DNA from: JBNGOQ01 sp050589645
GTDB taxonomy: Bacteria > Bacteroidota > Bacteroidia > Flavobacteriales > Flavobacteriaceae
DNA: 64,000 nt
Direction: 5' to 3'
Assembly (NCBI RefSeq): GCF_050589645.1
Contig: NZ_JBNGOQ010000004.1
Coordinates: 62,001 to 126,000, forward strand
In this document: positions 17,378-26,590 of the stretch, piece by piece
How positions within the stretch are numbered: position 1 is the stretch's first letter
How the letters are laid out: every line of letters starts with the position of its first letter
Program-made: the position numbers and the translations under genes
The notes under the pieces: generated by a model
What the model saw: only the letters and a program-made list of their open reading frames with translations
Database searches by the model: none
Told to the model about the DNA's origin: nothing

Positions 17378-18196
17378 ATGGTTTCAAGAATTATAGAAAA
17401 TACGCTGGTTGAAGAGTTTAAAAACAAGCAACTTTTTACGCGAGAGGAACTCGTTCGTTTTTTTAGACAGTTTGAGCCAGGAATGACGGCGGGAACCTTG
17501 GGCTGGCGGATCCACAGCCTCAGGCGAAAAAATATCATAAAAACGGTAAAAAGAGGGGTATATACAATCGCCAAAACCCCTGCATTTGACCCTGTCTTTT
17601 CGGAAGAGCTGCTACCACTTTTTCAGCGAATAGCCGAAAAATATGGTGAGCTTCGTTATTGTATATGGGACACGGCCTGGCTGAACGAGTTTGTACTTCA
17701 AAGGGCGGGAAAGCCCATGCTTATTATCGAAATTGAAAAGCAGGCGGTAGCCCCACTGTACTATTACCTAAAAGAGAACTTCCCTCATGAGCTTTTTATT
17801 GATCCCAAGGGCAAGGAAATTGCCTTTTACGTGGCTCTAAGTGAATATCCGGTCATTGTTAGGCGGTTAATCGCTCGTTCACCTGTTGAAAAGGGGTCCG
17901 AAAGCAGGATGAATGTCCCTATTCCTGCTCTGGAGAAAATGCTCGTAGACCTTTTTACAGAAAGGAAGCTGTTTTACTTCTTCAAGCGCAGGGAAGTGGC
18001 GAACATTTTTGAAAGCGCCCTTAAGAAGTACGGGGTCAACTATACCCGTATGTTCAGTTATGCGGCGCGCCGTGAAAAGGAGCAGGAAATCAAGGCTTTT
18101 ATGCTGCACAATTTTGAGTATTTGGTGAAGGAAATCATCGTGGACCAAGCTCCGCCCGTACCGCTAATCAAACGGAAATGGCGAAAGACAAAATAG
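17378..18196 (+). CDS. AbiEi-like / DUF6577-type winged-helix protein, no toxin partner
   Basis: A 272-residue protein resembling the DUF6577/AbiEi-antitoxin group. The N-terminal 60 residues look like a winged helix (LFTREELVRFFRQF, GTLGWRIHSLRRKNIIKTVKRGVYTI). The middle part matches the AbiEi-type domain (YCIWDTAWLNEFVLQ, LIARSPVEKGS, PALEKMLVDLF). The C-terminus is basic (IKRKWRKTK). In type IV toxin-antitoxin pairs such a protein represses its operon and counters an AbiEii nucleotidyltransferase. Here no nucleotidyltransferase gene is next to it: upstream is the M19 dipeptidase and downstream a convergent lipoprotein. A short frame overlapping its 3' end (ATG at 18178) dies quickly. Function uncertain. 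Confidence 0.6.
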   Translation: MVSRIIENTLVEEFKNKQLFTREELVRFFRQFEPGMTAGTLGWRIHSLRRKNIIKTVKRGVYTIAKTPAFDPVFSEELLPLFQRIAEKYGELRYCIWDTAWLNEFVLQRAGKPMLIIEIEKQAVAPLYYYLKENFPHELFIDPKGKEIAFYVALSEYPVIVRRLIARSPVEKGSESRMNVPIPALEKMLVDLFTERKLFYFFKRREVANIFESALKKYGVNYTRMFSYAARREKEQEIKAFMLHNFEYLVKEIIVDQAPPVPLIKRKWRKTK

Positions 18197-18283
18197 AATA
18201 TACTGATAAGTACATATGTTATAGAGTCTTAAAAACCAAAGACTTGAAATCAAAAACTACAAATATATCAATCGGTATTTTTA

Positions 18284-18679
18284 TTAAAATGTTTCAATTA
18301 CAACAACACCGTTCGCAGCTCTCGAACCATAGATTGCGGAGTAAGGTTCGGAAAGCACCGAAATCTTTTTTACAATGGAAACGTCTATTAAATCATTGAC
18401 GGACTGGAAGGATTGACCGATAGGATAATCATTAAGGATGTAAAGAGGTTCGCCCACCGGTTGTTGCACGGAATTCACCGTTCCCCTTAAAACTGGGATA
18501 TTGCCCCTAAGAATGACCCCAGGCACTTTTCGCATCATGTTCAAAAGGCTTACCTGGTCGTTTCCCACGGTCGCTTCCTGGGCCCGATAAATATTGACCC
18601 GATCACTGGTGGCCTCACTGGACTTGCACGATATGGATAAAAGGCCCACAAGAGATAGAAGGAGGATTATATTTTTCAT
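18284..18679 (-). CDS. Plug-domain-only lipoprotein (TonB receptor plug)
   Basis: About 131 residues from the ATG at 18679. A lipoprotein signal (LLSLVGLLSISCKSS) is followed by a single TonB-receptor plug domain with no barrel. The plug signatures are SLLNMMRKVPGVILRG, EPLYILNDYPIG, LIDVSIVKKISVLSEPYSAIYGSRAANGVVVI. In full receptors this domain closes the barrel; as a free lipoprotein its role is unknown. It is complete, with stop immediately after the last plug strand, so it does not look like a truncated receptor. It lies 83 bases downstream of the DUF5117 protease on the same strand. Confidence 0.8.
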   Translation of the reverse strand: MKNIILLLSLVGLLSISCKSSEATSDRVNIYRAQEATVGNDQVSLLNMMRKVPGVILRGNIPVLRGTVNSVQQPVGEPLYILNDYPIGQSFQSVNDLIDVSIVKKISVLSEPYSAIYGSRAANGVVVIETF

Positions 18680-18762
18680 TTTACACAGATTTAAAGACAA
18701 CGATAAGGTACAAAAAATGGGAATACAGTGGGCCTTATGGGTTTTTTGGTTCGGAAGACAGA

Positions 18763-21318
18763 TCAGTTGCCGTCATTTGCCTTAATGGAAAGGTCCTTGT
18801 TAAAAGGGATATACGGAAGATTGGAATCCTTGTCCTCCCCAATGACCTCGGTTATCTGTCTTTTTAAATATTCCAGATGGGCAATGGTCAACCTATCGGT
18901 GATTACCGGGATCGTACCTTTTATCCTGCGTTGTAATACCAACAGTTCGCTTAATGCCAGGGAACGCACATCGGTATTTGAGGTATACCCTTCGGAAAGT
19001 TTCGCAAGTAGCTGCTCTACCATGCCGTTGGCCTTTTCGGGCTTGTACAGCGCTATCATATTGGCCACATAGGATTTTTGTAGTTTTCGCTGATAGGCGT
19101 TTGTTTGGTAAAATACGTTCATTTCCCCCCAAATGAGTTGGTTGAGGTCATCCAAATATTCCTCCGGCCGATAGGGATTTTCGTTACCATATCGTTCCGC
19201 AATGAAAGTCATGCGGCTCAAACGGCTTCCCCCGAGCAAATTCAGCATAATAGCCTCCATGGTGCGGGTTACCGATTCTTTGGATTGTGGTGATTGTATA
19301 GCGTTTAGGATATCGTTCCGTAACAACCATTTGGGCGCCCTAAAGATATGATGGTCCAAAAAGACCAAGGCCTCTTTCTGAATCTGTTTGGGCACAGGCC
19401 TGTATACCGCCCCACCATCTCCCTGAGTTTTGGGGGTGGTGTAAATGCCGCCAATGTTTTTGGCCACATGAAAAAGGTAATCACTGTACTGATCCACTAA
19501 GGCCTTATAGAGGCGGTCTAGATTCTCATAGTCATCACTGCTGCGTTCCTTGGTCCATTCGGGCAAGTGCGGCAAGATCCGTTGTAAGTTAATAATACCG
19601 TAGGTACTTGCGATCATCGCGTTATTTCCCATATCCTCGCTCTGTGATCGGGGGTCAAAGTCGCGCCCCTCTCCCCCAAACCACAATCTGGGGTTGTCGG
19701 CAATGCTATCGCTAACCATTTGGCTCAAGCGTTCTCTTTGTTGCACCGCTGTGCTATCTGGGGACTTTGGAGAATATCCCCATTGGATGGCCCATTTGTC
19801 GTAATCTCCGATCCGTGGCATGAGATAGGCTGCAGGGATACTGTCTTCGGGCTGGGCTACGTAATTAAAACGGGCATAGTCCATGATTGAACTGGTATGC
19901 CCCATTTTTTTTAACCAATCCGCGTTTCTTAAATTTTCCACGGGCGTGGCATAACTAGCGGCCATATTGTGTCGTAGCCCCAAGGTATGTCCTACCTCAT
20001 GCGCGCTTACAAAGCGAATTAAACTACCCATGAGAGCAGTGTCAAATGTCATCTTACGTGCTCGTTCGTCCACAGCTCCCGCCTGGATCATATACCAGTC
20101 GTGCAATAAGCTCAGGAGATTATGGTACCAGCCGATATGGCTTTCCAAAATCTCCCCGCTCCGGGGATCCACGATGTTGGGGCCATAGGCATTTTTCCTT
20201 GGCGACGCAAAATAGCGCAAGACGGAATACCGAGAATCCTCCAGGCTCATATCGGGGTCGTTCTCTGGCCACTCCTTGCCCATGATGGCATTCTTGAATC
20301 CCGCCTGCTCAAAGGCAACCTGCCAATCATTGATGCCTTGTATGAGATAGGGGCGCCATTTTTTGGGTGTTGCCGGATCAATGTAATAGACAATGGGCTT
20401 CTTAGGTTCAACAAGTGCCCCGTTTTTCCATCGTTCCAAATCTTCCGGTTTGGGTTCCAAACGCCAGCGGTGTATATAGATATTGCGATCTACCTTTTGC
20501 TGATCATCTCCATATTCCAAATAAGAACTGGCAAAATACCCCACTCGGGAATCGTAAAACCGTTTTCGCATGGGGACACGCGGCAGCATGATAAATGAAT
20601 TGTTGAGCTCTAAGGTGACAGCCCCTGAAAGCACTGCCGCCGGGAGTTCCTTTTTGGATTTTCCCTTTCCTGTCTTTGCCCGATAGGTCTTTACCGTTCT
20701 AATTTCGGTATTGATGGGAAAGGAACGGATTTCCTTGATATAGGACCGGTCCTTTTCCAAAACAGAGAGTCTGTAGGCTTCCTTCTGTGCTTCGGTCAAG
20801 GCCAGCAACGGATTTTCGCTGTTGATGAAATCGGTAAGGTCTATTAGGGAAGACTGTGCTTCCTCGTTACGCTCTTTAATATCAAACGCCTTTAAAATAG
20901 GGGTAATGCTGGAGTTGTTCACGGCCTTGGCGATGGCGTCTTCCTCATCGGCAGTGCCTATCAGGGTGGCAACACGCAAAAAGAGGGTATTCTCTGGGCC
21001 TTTTTCAAAAAAAATGGTCCGTTCCCCTACCTTCTCGCCTCCGTAATTCCCTGCACCGGCAGGAGTCTTTATAAAACGGGTCACCACAAGAATTTCGCGG
21101 TTCAACAAACTATCGGGAATCTCAAAGTAATAGGTGCTTCCCACCTGGTGCACCGTAAAAAGACCCTGAGAGCTATGTGCATCCTTGGGTACCAAGCGCG
21201 AGGATTTGGACGCACTGCCCAGCCTACCCGTAGAGCCATCCCTCTTGGTCAGGAAAGATGTGGAACCACAGGAACTAAAAAGGAAAAGTAAACATAATAA
21301 TCCGAAGAAAATTCTCAT
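18763..21318 (-). CDS. Zinc-dependent metalloprotease, DUF5117/DUF5118 family
   Basis: An 851-residue lipoprotein (lipobox LLFLFSSCGS) of the Bacteroidota metalloprotease family. A DUF5118-like N-terminal region and a DUF5117 domain (GLFTVHQVGSTYYFEIPDSLL ... VVTRFIK) occupy roughly the first 300 residues. The metzincin-type zinc motif HEVGHTLGLRH lies at about 440-450, with a downstream SIMDY Met-turn-like segment. The C-terminal 350 residues are helical. It is probably exported and anchored in the outer membrane or periplasm. Substrates are unknown. The gene begins at the ATG at 21318; upstream 220 bases contain no recognisable gene. Confidence 0.88.
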   Translation of the reverse strand: MRIFFGLLCLLFLFSSCGSTSFLTKRDGSTGRLGSASKSSRLVPKDAHSSQGLFTVHQVGSTYYFEIPDSLLNREILVVTRFIKTPAGAGNYGGEKVGERTIFFEKGPENTLFLRVATLIGTADEEDAIAKAVNNSSITPILKAFDIKERNEEAQSSLIDLTDFINSENPLLALTEAQKEAYRLSVLEKDRSYIKEIRSFPINTEIRTVKTYRAKTGKGKSKKELPAAVLSGAVTLELNNSFIMLPRVPMRKRFYDSRVGYFASSYLEYGDDQQKVDRNIYIHRWRLEPKPEDLERWKNGALVEPKKPIVYYIDPATPKKWRPYLIQGINDWQVAFEQAGFKNAIMGKEWPENDPDMSLEDSRYSVLRYFASPRKNAYGPNIVDPRSGEILESHIGWYHNLLSLLHDWYMIQAGAVDERARKMTFDTALMGSLIRFVSAHEVGHTLGLRHNMAASYATPVENLRNADWLKKMGHTSSIMDYARFNYVAQPEDSIPAAYLMPRIGDYDKWAIQWGYSPKSPDSTAVQQRERLSQMVSDSIADNPRLWFGGEGRDFDPRSQSEDMGNNAMIASTYGIINLQRILPHLPEWTKERSSDDYENLDRLYKALVDQYSDYLFHVAKNIGGIYTTPKTQGDGGAVYRPVPKQIQKEALVFLDHHIFRAPKWLLRNDILNAIQSPQSKESVTRTMEAIMLNLLGGSRLSRMTFIAERYGNENPYRPEEYLDDLNQLIWGEMNVFYQTNAYQRKLQKSYVANMIALYKPEKANGMVEQLLAKLSEGYTSNTDVRSLALSELLVLQRRIKGTIPVITDRLTIAHLEYLKRQITEVIGEDKDSNLPYIPFNKDLSIKANDGN

Positions 21319-21539
21319 GACCAGTCATGGTTTAGATGAAAATTTTGTATCGGAGCGGGTTTGGTCAGAATCTGTCCGGGAAGTGGCTAAATGACCATGC
21401 CATTTCACAAACGGGATTCCATGGCTACAAATATATAGCAATTTTACCGAATTAAATGGCAGTGTCCCTAGAGCGAGTAGGCTAAGGAATGGGTTTAGAT
21501 GAAAATTTCCGGGAGTTGCCAGCGCTTCTTTTGGCTGGT

Positions 21540-22145
21540 TTAGTTTGACTTTTCATTTTCATCGGCCCGCTTCTTGCTCACCAAGCCTTTGGTATACTCG
21601 TTCAGGGTTTCCACCTTTTCCTCAAAATCGCCTTTAAGGGTCTTTCGGAACTCATTGAGGTTTTTGACCAGATCATCAATATTCTCCGGGATAACGTCCT
21701 CAAAGAACTGGCGGAGGCGCTTGGCTGTAGTGGGCGATTTGCCATTGGTAGAAATGGCCACCTTTACATTCCCCTTGGTCACTATTCCGCCCATATAAAA
21801 ATCACAGAAGGGCGGATTGTCCGCTACATTGACCAGAATGTGCCGTGCCCGACAATCGTGATAGACCTGCTCATTTACAGCAGTCTTATCCGTTGTGGCA
21901 ACCACCATGTGCCGGCCTTCCAAACAAGTGGCGTGGTAGGCATCCTGGGTAAGTGTTACCTGGTGTTTTTGGGCTAGGGCCACGGTCTCGGGCAAAAATT
22001 CCAACGCCACCATTTCCACTCGGGCAGCGGGACTGGACTTTAGCAAAAAAGTCAGTTTTTCCAACGCCACCTTACCTCCACCCACAATGAGAACATTCAA
22101 TTGGGAGACCTTTAAAAAAATGGGGTACAATTCATTCCGTTCCAT
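21540..22145 (-). CDS. Precorrin-2 dehydrogenase / siroheme synthase N-terminal type
   Basis: A 201-residue protein matching the CysG/Met8 bifunctional dehydrogenase-ferrochelatase without the methyltransferase part. The N-terminal Rossmann motif is VLIVGGGKVALEK; VATTDKTAVNEQVYHDCR and VNVADNPPFCDFYMGGIV follow, then the helical dimerisation domain with AISTNGKSPTTAKRLRQF. It makes siroheme, the cofactor of sulfite and nitrite reductases. The next genes on the strand upstream encode DUF4202 and a TauE/SafE sulfite-exporter-type protein, which fits sulfur assimilation, although no sulfite reductase is in the window. No gene symbol is given because cysG usually denotes the longer fusion. Confidence 0.87.
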   Translation of the reverse strand: MERNELYPIFLKVSQLNVLIVGGGKVALEKLTFLLKSSPAARVEMVALEFLPETVALAQKHQVTLTQDAYHATCLEGRHMVVATTDKTAVNEQVYHDCRARHILVNVADNPPFCDFYMGGIVTKGNVKVAISTNGKSPTTAKRLRQFFEDVIPENIDDLVKNLNEFRKTLKGDFEEKVETLNEYTKGLVSKKRADENEKSN

Positions 22146-22191
22146 GCCGGGATCCTTCTTTTTTACTGAATTTCCTTGTAAAGATAGGGCA

Positions 22192-22782
22192 TCAATCTTG
22201 AATGGCCTTGGCTATGAGTTGGGAAGAAACTTTGGACAAGGACAGTCCCAAGGCCGCTTCCCGGCCCTTTTTGGACATTTTCCGCCAGGTTTTCCGAAGA
22301 ATGTCCAAGAGCTTTTCCTCCGCGTGTTTTTCGGCAAAGGCCTCCAAATAGAATTGGAGAAAGACCAAGCAGATTACATCCTCCAAAACCTGGGTCTCCT
22401 CATTTTTTTTCAATTTCTTTTTCTCCAAAAGAAAGGCCACCTTATCAATGGTTTCCTTTTCATATCCCGCGGCTTCCATAATGACGCTTGCCTTTTGCAC
22501 ATGGAATTTTTTAAGATCCTGACGCCATTTTAAATAGCCCGCGCGATCCATTTCGTAGGATTCTCTTGGAATTTCCCAGCGACAAATGTGCTGGCATCGG
22601 GCGGTCAACTGCAGATGTTCCGATGCATCGGGGGCGAAAGCATTCAGGGTATCCGTCATTCGAATGGCATATAACAGCTCTTTCGGGTAACTTTTCCCCT
22701 CATAGGATTCCGTATTTGGATCTTGGCTGTTTGCGTCGTCAAAACGCTGAAAGGCCTGGAGCATTCTATCGGAAGTTGCCAT
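22192..22782 (-). CDS. DUF4202 domain-containing protein
   Basis: A 196-residue protein (start ATG at 22782; a longer frame into the TauE gene is only antisense-like noise). The family features are FQRFDDANSQDPN, SYPKELLYAIRMTDTLNAFAPDASEHLQLTARCQHICRWEIPR, YLKWRQDLKKFH and EDVICLVFLQFYLEAF. The His/Asp-rich layout resembles HD-like helical hydrolases but no catalytic role is established. It stands 46 bases upstream of the siroheme synthase gene and 62 bases downstream of a TauE/SafE exporter, so it is probably part of the same sulfur-related operon. Confidence 0.85.
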   Translation of the reverse strand: MATSDRMLQAFQRFDDANSQDPNTESYEGKSYPKELLYAIRMTDTLNAFAPDASEHLQLTARCQHICRWEIPRESYEMDRAGYLKWRQDLKKFHVQKASVIMEAAGYEKETIDKVAFLLEKKKLKKNEETQVLEDVICLVFLQFYLEAFAEKHAEEKLLDILRKTWRKMSKKGREAALGLSLSKVSSQLIAKAIQD

Positions 22783-22844
22783 GTTTTTCTTTGGAATTTC
22801 GGATGCTTCTAAAAAACAAAGATAGGCAAAACGCTGGCGGAATC

Positions 22845-23600
22845 TTATCGCAACAAGATCAACAATGCGCCGATCCCGGTAAGGACCAATATCATTTTTC
22901 GATAAAAACCCTCCCGGATAAGTTTTACCAACTTGACCCCTACGAACAATCCCAGGGCAATGGCAGGGAGCAGTCGTAAATTGATGGGGAGCGTATCCAG
23001 GTCTATGGTCTTCCACACAAAAATGTGAAAAGGAAGTTTGATCAGGTTGTTGAGCAAGAACAGCCAGGCGGCGGTGCCTATAAAGACATTTTTGGGTACG
23101 CGCATGGCCAGAAAGTAGATATTGGAAAAGGCCCCGGCCAAGTTGCCGATCATTGTGGTGACACCGGCCATAACCCCCATAAGACCAGCAAAGGCCCAAT
23201 GGGTGGGCACTTTTTTTGAGGGTCGTCGATCCCACCAATACATCATGCCCACACTGATGAGAATAATAATTGAAATCCCGATCTTGAACAAACGCTCCGG
23301 AAGATCCTTGCCGATAAGGACACCGATGACAATGCCCAGCGTCATCCAGGGGAGAAAGCGAAAGATGTACTTCCATTGCGCATGTTTGTTATAGTAGATC
23401 ACGGCAAAAACATCGGCTACAACGAGCATAGGGACAATGAGACCTGTAGATTTCCGGGCACCAAAGGCCAGCGCCATAAGGGTTACGGTAATGACCGCAA
23501 TACCTTTTATGCCCGATTTGGACACCCCCAACACAAAGGAGCCCGCAAACGCGAGCACCCATGAAAGTGTAGAAATATCCAAGGTGGTGAACAGGAACAT
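22845..23600 (-). CDS. TauE/SafE family sulfite/sulfonate exporter
   Basis: A 251-residue inner-membrane protein with about eight hydrophobic helices in two homologous halves, as in the TauE/SafE (DUF81) family. The N-terminal half has GSFVLGVSKSGIKGIAVITV, the second half GLMGVMAGVTTMIGNLAGAFSNIYFL. These glycine-rich stretches are the family's transport motifs. Such proteins export sulfite or organosulfonates. Position upstream of DUF4202 and siroheme synthase supports a sulfur role. Divergent from the sodium/solute symporter gene that starts 74 bases away. Confidence 0.88.
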   Translation of the reverse strand: MFLFTTLDISTLSWVLAFAGSFVLGVSKSGIKGIAVITVTLMALAFGARKSTGLIVPMLVVADVFAVIYYNKHAQWKYIFRFLPWMTLGIVIGVLIGKDLPERLFKIGISIIILISVGMMYWWDRRPSKKVPTHWAFAGLMGVMAGVTTMIGNLAGAFSNIYFLAMRVPKNVFIGTAAWLFLLNNLIKLPFHIFVWKTIDLDTLPINLRLLPAIALGLFVGVKLVKLIREGFYRKMILVLTGIGALLILLR

Positions 23601-23673
23601 GGTCGGGTTTAGAAAGACTTGGGTAAAGGTATCTCAAAAAATAATATCTTTATGGCTTAACCAAAACCGAACT

Positions 23674-25485
23674 ATGGAACTAAGTACACTTGACTATAGC
23701 CTGATTATCGGCTTTTTCTCAATCGTTTTAGGAATTGGAATCTATGTTTCCAAAGCTTCGGGAAAGAGTTCTTCAGAGTTCTTTCTCTCTGGGCGCACTA
23801 TGCCCTGGTGGCTATTAGGGCTGTCCATGGTGGCGACTACCTTTTCTACGGATACCCCTAACCTGGTGACCGATATTGTTCGCACGAACGGTGTGTCTGG
23901 CAATTGGGTCTGGTGGGCCTTCCTGATTACCGGTCTTCTGACCGTGTTCGTGTATGCCAAGCTTTGGAGGAAATCCAACGTCAACACGGATCTTGAGTTT
24001 TATGAACTTCGTTATGGAGGAGGTCCGGCCAGTTTTTTACGAAAGTTTCGCGCAATCTATTTGGGGGTTATTTTCAATGTTATAACGATGTCTGCCGTTA
24101 CCCTGGCCGCCATTAAGATAGGTGGCATCATGTTGGGTCTGGAGCCCTGGCAGACCGTCATCAGTGCGGGTCTCATAACGGTTACCTTTAGCGCCCTGGG
24201 CGGATTTAAAGGCGTGGTCTATACCGATTTTCTATTGTTTTTTGTGGCCATGGGCGGTGCCATTGGGGCGGCCTACTACCTGGTAAATCTACCCGAAGTG
24301 GGTGGTATTGCCGGGATTATGGCCAATGAAAATGTAGCGGGGAAGCTTTCCATCATCCCCGATTTTAGCGACACCAAGGTATTGATAACCTTGTTTATTA
24401 TACCCCTGGCCGTGCAATGGTGGAGCTCTTGGTATCCTGGCGCCGAACCTGGCGGTGGTGGCTACATAGCACAAAGGATGCTTGCGGCCAAAGATGAGAA
24501 CCATGCTATAGGAGCAACGTTCTTTTTTAACATTATGCATTATGCCTTAAGACCTTGGCCCTGGATCTTAGTCGCCTTGGCCTCCTTGGTCGTTTTTCCG
24601 GATGTTGCCAGTATCCACGAGGCGTTTCCAAATGTGGCGGAAGACAAATTAGGACATGACCTGGCCTACTCGGCCATGTTGACCAAGCTGCCTAGCGGAC
24701 TTTTGGGACTGGTCTTGGCTTCTTTAATAGCGGCTTACATGAGTACCATCTCCACCCAATTGAATTGGGGATCCTCCTATATCGTATACGATTTTTATAA
24801 GCAACAGATCAACCCGAACGCTTCAGAAAAAAGACTTGTAGCGGTGGGAAGGTTGTCTACCATCGGCCTGATGGTGTTTAGTGCGGCATTGGCCTTGCTG
24901 TTGCAGAACGCCTTACAGTTATTTGAAGTGTTATTGGTCTTTGGAGCTGGCACAGGACTTATTTTTATCTTAAGATGGTTTTGGTGGCGTATCAACGCCT
25001 GGAGCGAAATAACGGCAATGTTCGCCTCCGGGATTATTTCAATAGTTATAAAATTAACTGCCGTTGGCCCCTTCTTTTTTGCCGCAGATACTGGGGTGTT
25101 CCCAGATTGGGCAGAATATCCCTTCGTTGTATTGTCGACCTCGATCATTTGGCTTGCCGCTACTTTTATGACCCAACCGGAGTCAAAAGAAGTGCTTCAA
25201 AACTTTTATAAAAAAATTCAACCTGGAGGTCCGGGATGGAAAAAGATAATTGCCGAGGCCGAGGCCGATAAGGTAGAGATTGTGAACTCGGACGAACCTT
25301 GGAGTGTGCCCTCTGGGCTTAAGGCCATGGTTCTGGGGTGCATACTCATTTATTCCTGTATGTTCGCCACAGGGTATTGGATTTATGGCGATTACGCATG
25401 GGCCACTGGACTTACAGTCACGGCAGCAGTTTCGGCGGCCTTGCTCATTAGGGTATGGAACCGAATGAAGGATACTATTTTATAG
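23674..25485 (+). CDS. Sodium:solute symporter (SSS family)
   Basis: A 603-residue inner-membrane symporter, started at the ATG at 23674 (MELSTLDYSLIIGFF). The frame runs further upstream but overlaps the antisense exporter gene there. Visible family traits: FFLSGRTMPWWLLGLSMVATTFSTDTPNLVTD (SSS signature with substrate-site residues), GGFKGVVYTDFLLFF, LIAAYMSTISTQLNWGSSYIVYDFY, and about 13-15 transmembrane segments. It likely imports a sugar or amino sugar with Na+. The HGSNAT-like acyltransferase gene follows after 8 bases, so the pair is probably one operon for glycan use. A TATCTTTA -7-like box lies at 23645-23652. Confidence 0.9.
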   Translation: MELSTLDYSLIIGFFSIVLGIGIYVSKASGKSSSEFFLSGRTMPWWLLGLSMVATTFSTDTPNLVTDIVRTNGVSGNWVWWAFLITGLLTVFVYAKLWRKSNVNTDLEFYELRYGGGPASFLRKFRAIYLGVIFNVITMSAVTLAAIKIGGIMLGLEPWQTVISAGLITVTFSALGGFKGVVYTDFLLFFVAMGGAIGAAYYLVNLPEVGGIAGIMANENVAGKLSIIPDFSDTKVLITLFIIPLAVQWWSSWYPGAEPGGGGYIAQRMLAAKDENHAIGATFFFNIMHYALRPWPWILVALASLVVFPDVASIHEAFPNVAEDKLGHDLAYSAMLTKLPSGLLGLVLASLIAAYMSTISTQLNWGSSYIVYDFYKQQINPNASEKRLVAVGRLSTIGLMVFSAALALLLQNALQLFEVLLVFGAGTGLIFILRWFWWRINAWSEITAMFASGIISIVIKLTAVGPFFFAADTGVFPDWAEYPFVVLSTSIIWLAATFMTQPESKEVLQNFYKKIQPGGPGWKKIIAEAEADKVEIVNSDEPWSVPSGLKAMVLGCILIYSCMFATGYWIYGDYAWATGLTVTAAVSAALLIRVWNRMKDTIL

Positions 25486-25493
25486 GTGCCGTA

Positions 25494-26582
25494 ATGAAAG
25501 AAAGGGTTATCTCCGTCGATATTTTTAGAGGGCTTACCATTGTACTTATGATTTTGGTAAACACACCGGGTACCTGGTCCCATGTTTATGCACCCCTCTT
25601 GCATGCCAAATGGCACGGCTACACACCAACAGACTTGGTATTCCCATTTTTTCTGTTTATCGTGGGGACATCCATTGTTTTTGCCTACCGCAACAAGAAA
25701 GCAGATTCCAAGACCTATAAAAAAATTACGGTACGGAGCCTAAAACTGATCGGTCTGGGCCTTTTCTTGGGAGCGTTCACCATTTATTTCCCGTTTTTCA
25801 AGGATTTTGCGGACATCCGCTTCCCTGGGGTATTGCAGCGTATAGGGGTGGTTTTCTTTTTTACCGCACTTTTGTTTTTGCACGGTAACTGGAAGGTGCT
25901 GTTGGGCATCTGTATTTCCCTTTTGGTGGGCTATTGGGTATGGATGGGCTACCTACCCATCAACGGGATGGAACCCACCTTTGATCGAGCACCCAACAAC
26001 TGGGCCAACTTTATTGACCTTAAGGTGTTTGGCACCCATATGTACAGAGCGGACTATGACCCTGAAGGGCTACTGAGCACGCTGCCGTCCATTGCATCTT
26101 CATTGTTTGGCGTTTTTACCGGAATGGTCCTGGTTTCCAAAAGAAAAAAGAAAGAGACCCTGCTGGTGGCCATGGGTGTGGTCCTGATTGTTCTTGGTCA
26201 TCTCTGGGACCTGGCTTTTCCGATCAACAAGGCCTTGTGGACCAGTAGCTTTGTGCTGGTTACCGCAGGATGGGCCAACGTATTCTTAGCATTGATCTAC
26301 TACCTCTCCGATGTAAAGGGGATTAAATTTGGGAGTATTTTCAAGTATGCCGGCGCCAATGCGATCGCGGTTTATTTTTTGAGCAGCTTCGTGACGAAGA
26401 TTTTTTACGCCATTAAGGTTGATGAGGAGACTTCCCTGCACAGTTGGCTTTTTGATACGGTATACACCCACGGATTTCTTTCTGCCAAATTCTCTTCCCT
26501 ACTTTATGGATTGACTGTGGTGAGCTTTTATATGTTACTGGCCTATGTGATGCACAGAAAGAAGATTTTTATAAAAGTGTAA
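25494..26582 (+). CDS. DUF5009 / heparan-alpha-glucosaminide N-acetyltransferase-like protein
   Basis: About 362 residues from the ATG at 25494. A polytopic membrane protein of the HGSNAT/YeiB-like acyltransferase group. The N-terminal SVDIFRGLTIVLMILVNTPG and HGYTPTDLVFPFFLFIVGTSI are diagnostic; the conserved His of WHGYTPTD corresponds to the acyl-accepting region. Family members move acetyl groups across the membrane to amino sugars. It directly follows the sodium/solute symporter gene and probably acts on the same amino-sugar substrate, which is inference. Ten or so transmembrane helices are apparent. It converges on ribE, 8 bases away. Confidence 0.85.
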   Translation: MKERVISVDIFRGLTIVLMILVNTPGTWSHVYAPLLHAKWHGYTPTDLVFPFFLFIVGTSIVFAYRNKKADSKTYKKITVRSLKLIGLGLFLGAFTIYFPFFKDFADIRFPGVLQRIGVVFFFTALLFLHGNWKVLLGICISLLVGYWVWMGYLPINGMEPTFDRAPNNWANFIDLKVFGTHMYRADYDPEGLLSTLPSIASSLFGVFTGMVLVSKRKKKETLLVAMGVVLIVLGHLWDLAFPINKALWTSSFVLVTAGWANVFLALIYYLSDVKGIKFGSIFKYAGANAIAVYFLSSFVTKIFYAIKVDEETSLHSWLFDTVYTHGFLSAKFSSLLYGLTVVSFYMLLAYVMHRKKIFIKV

Positions 26583-26590
26583 TACGCCGC

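Noticed and set aside
22783..23376. Long minus-strand frame upstream of the DUF4202 start, extending into the exporter gene
   Set aside because: The residues are His/Arg/Cys-rich frame noise opposite a clear TauE/SafE gene; the DUF4202 family starts at the ATG at 22782.
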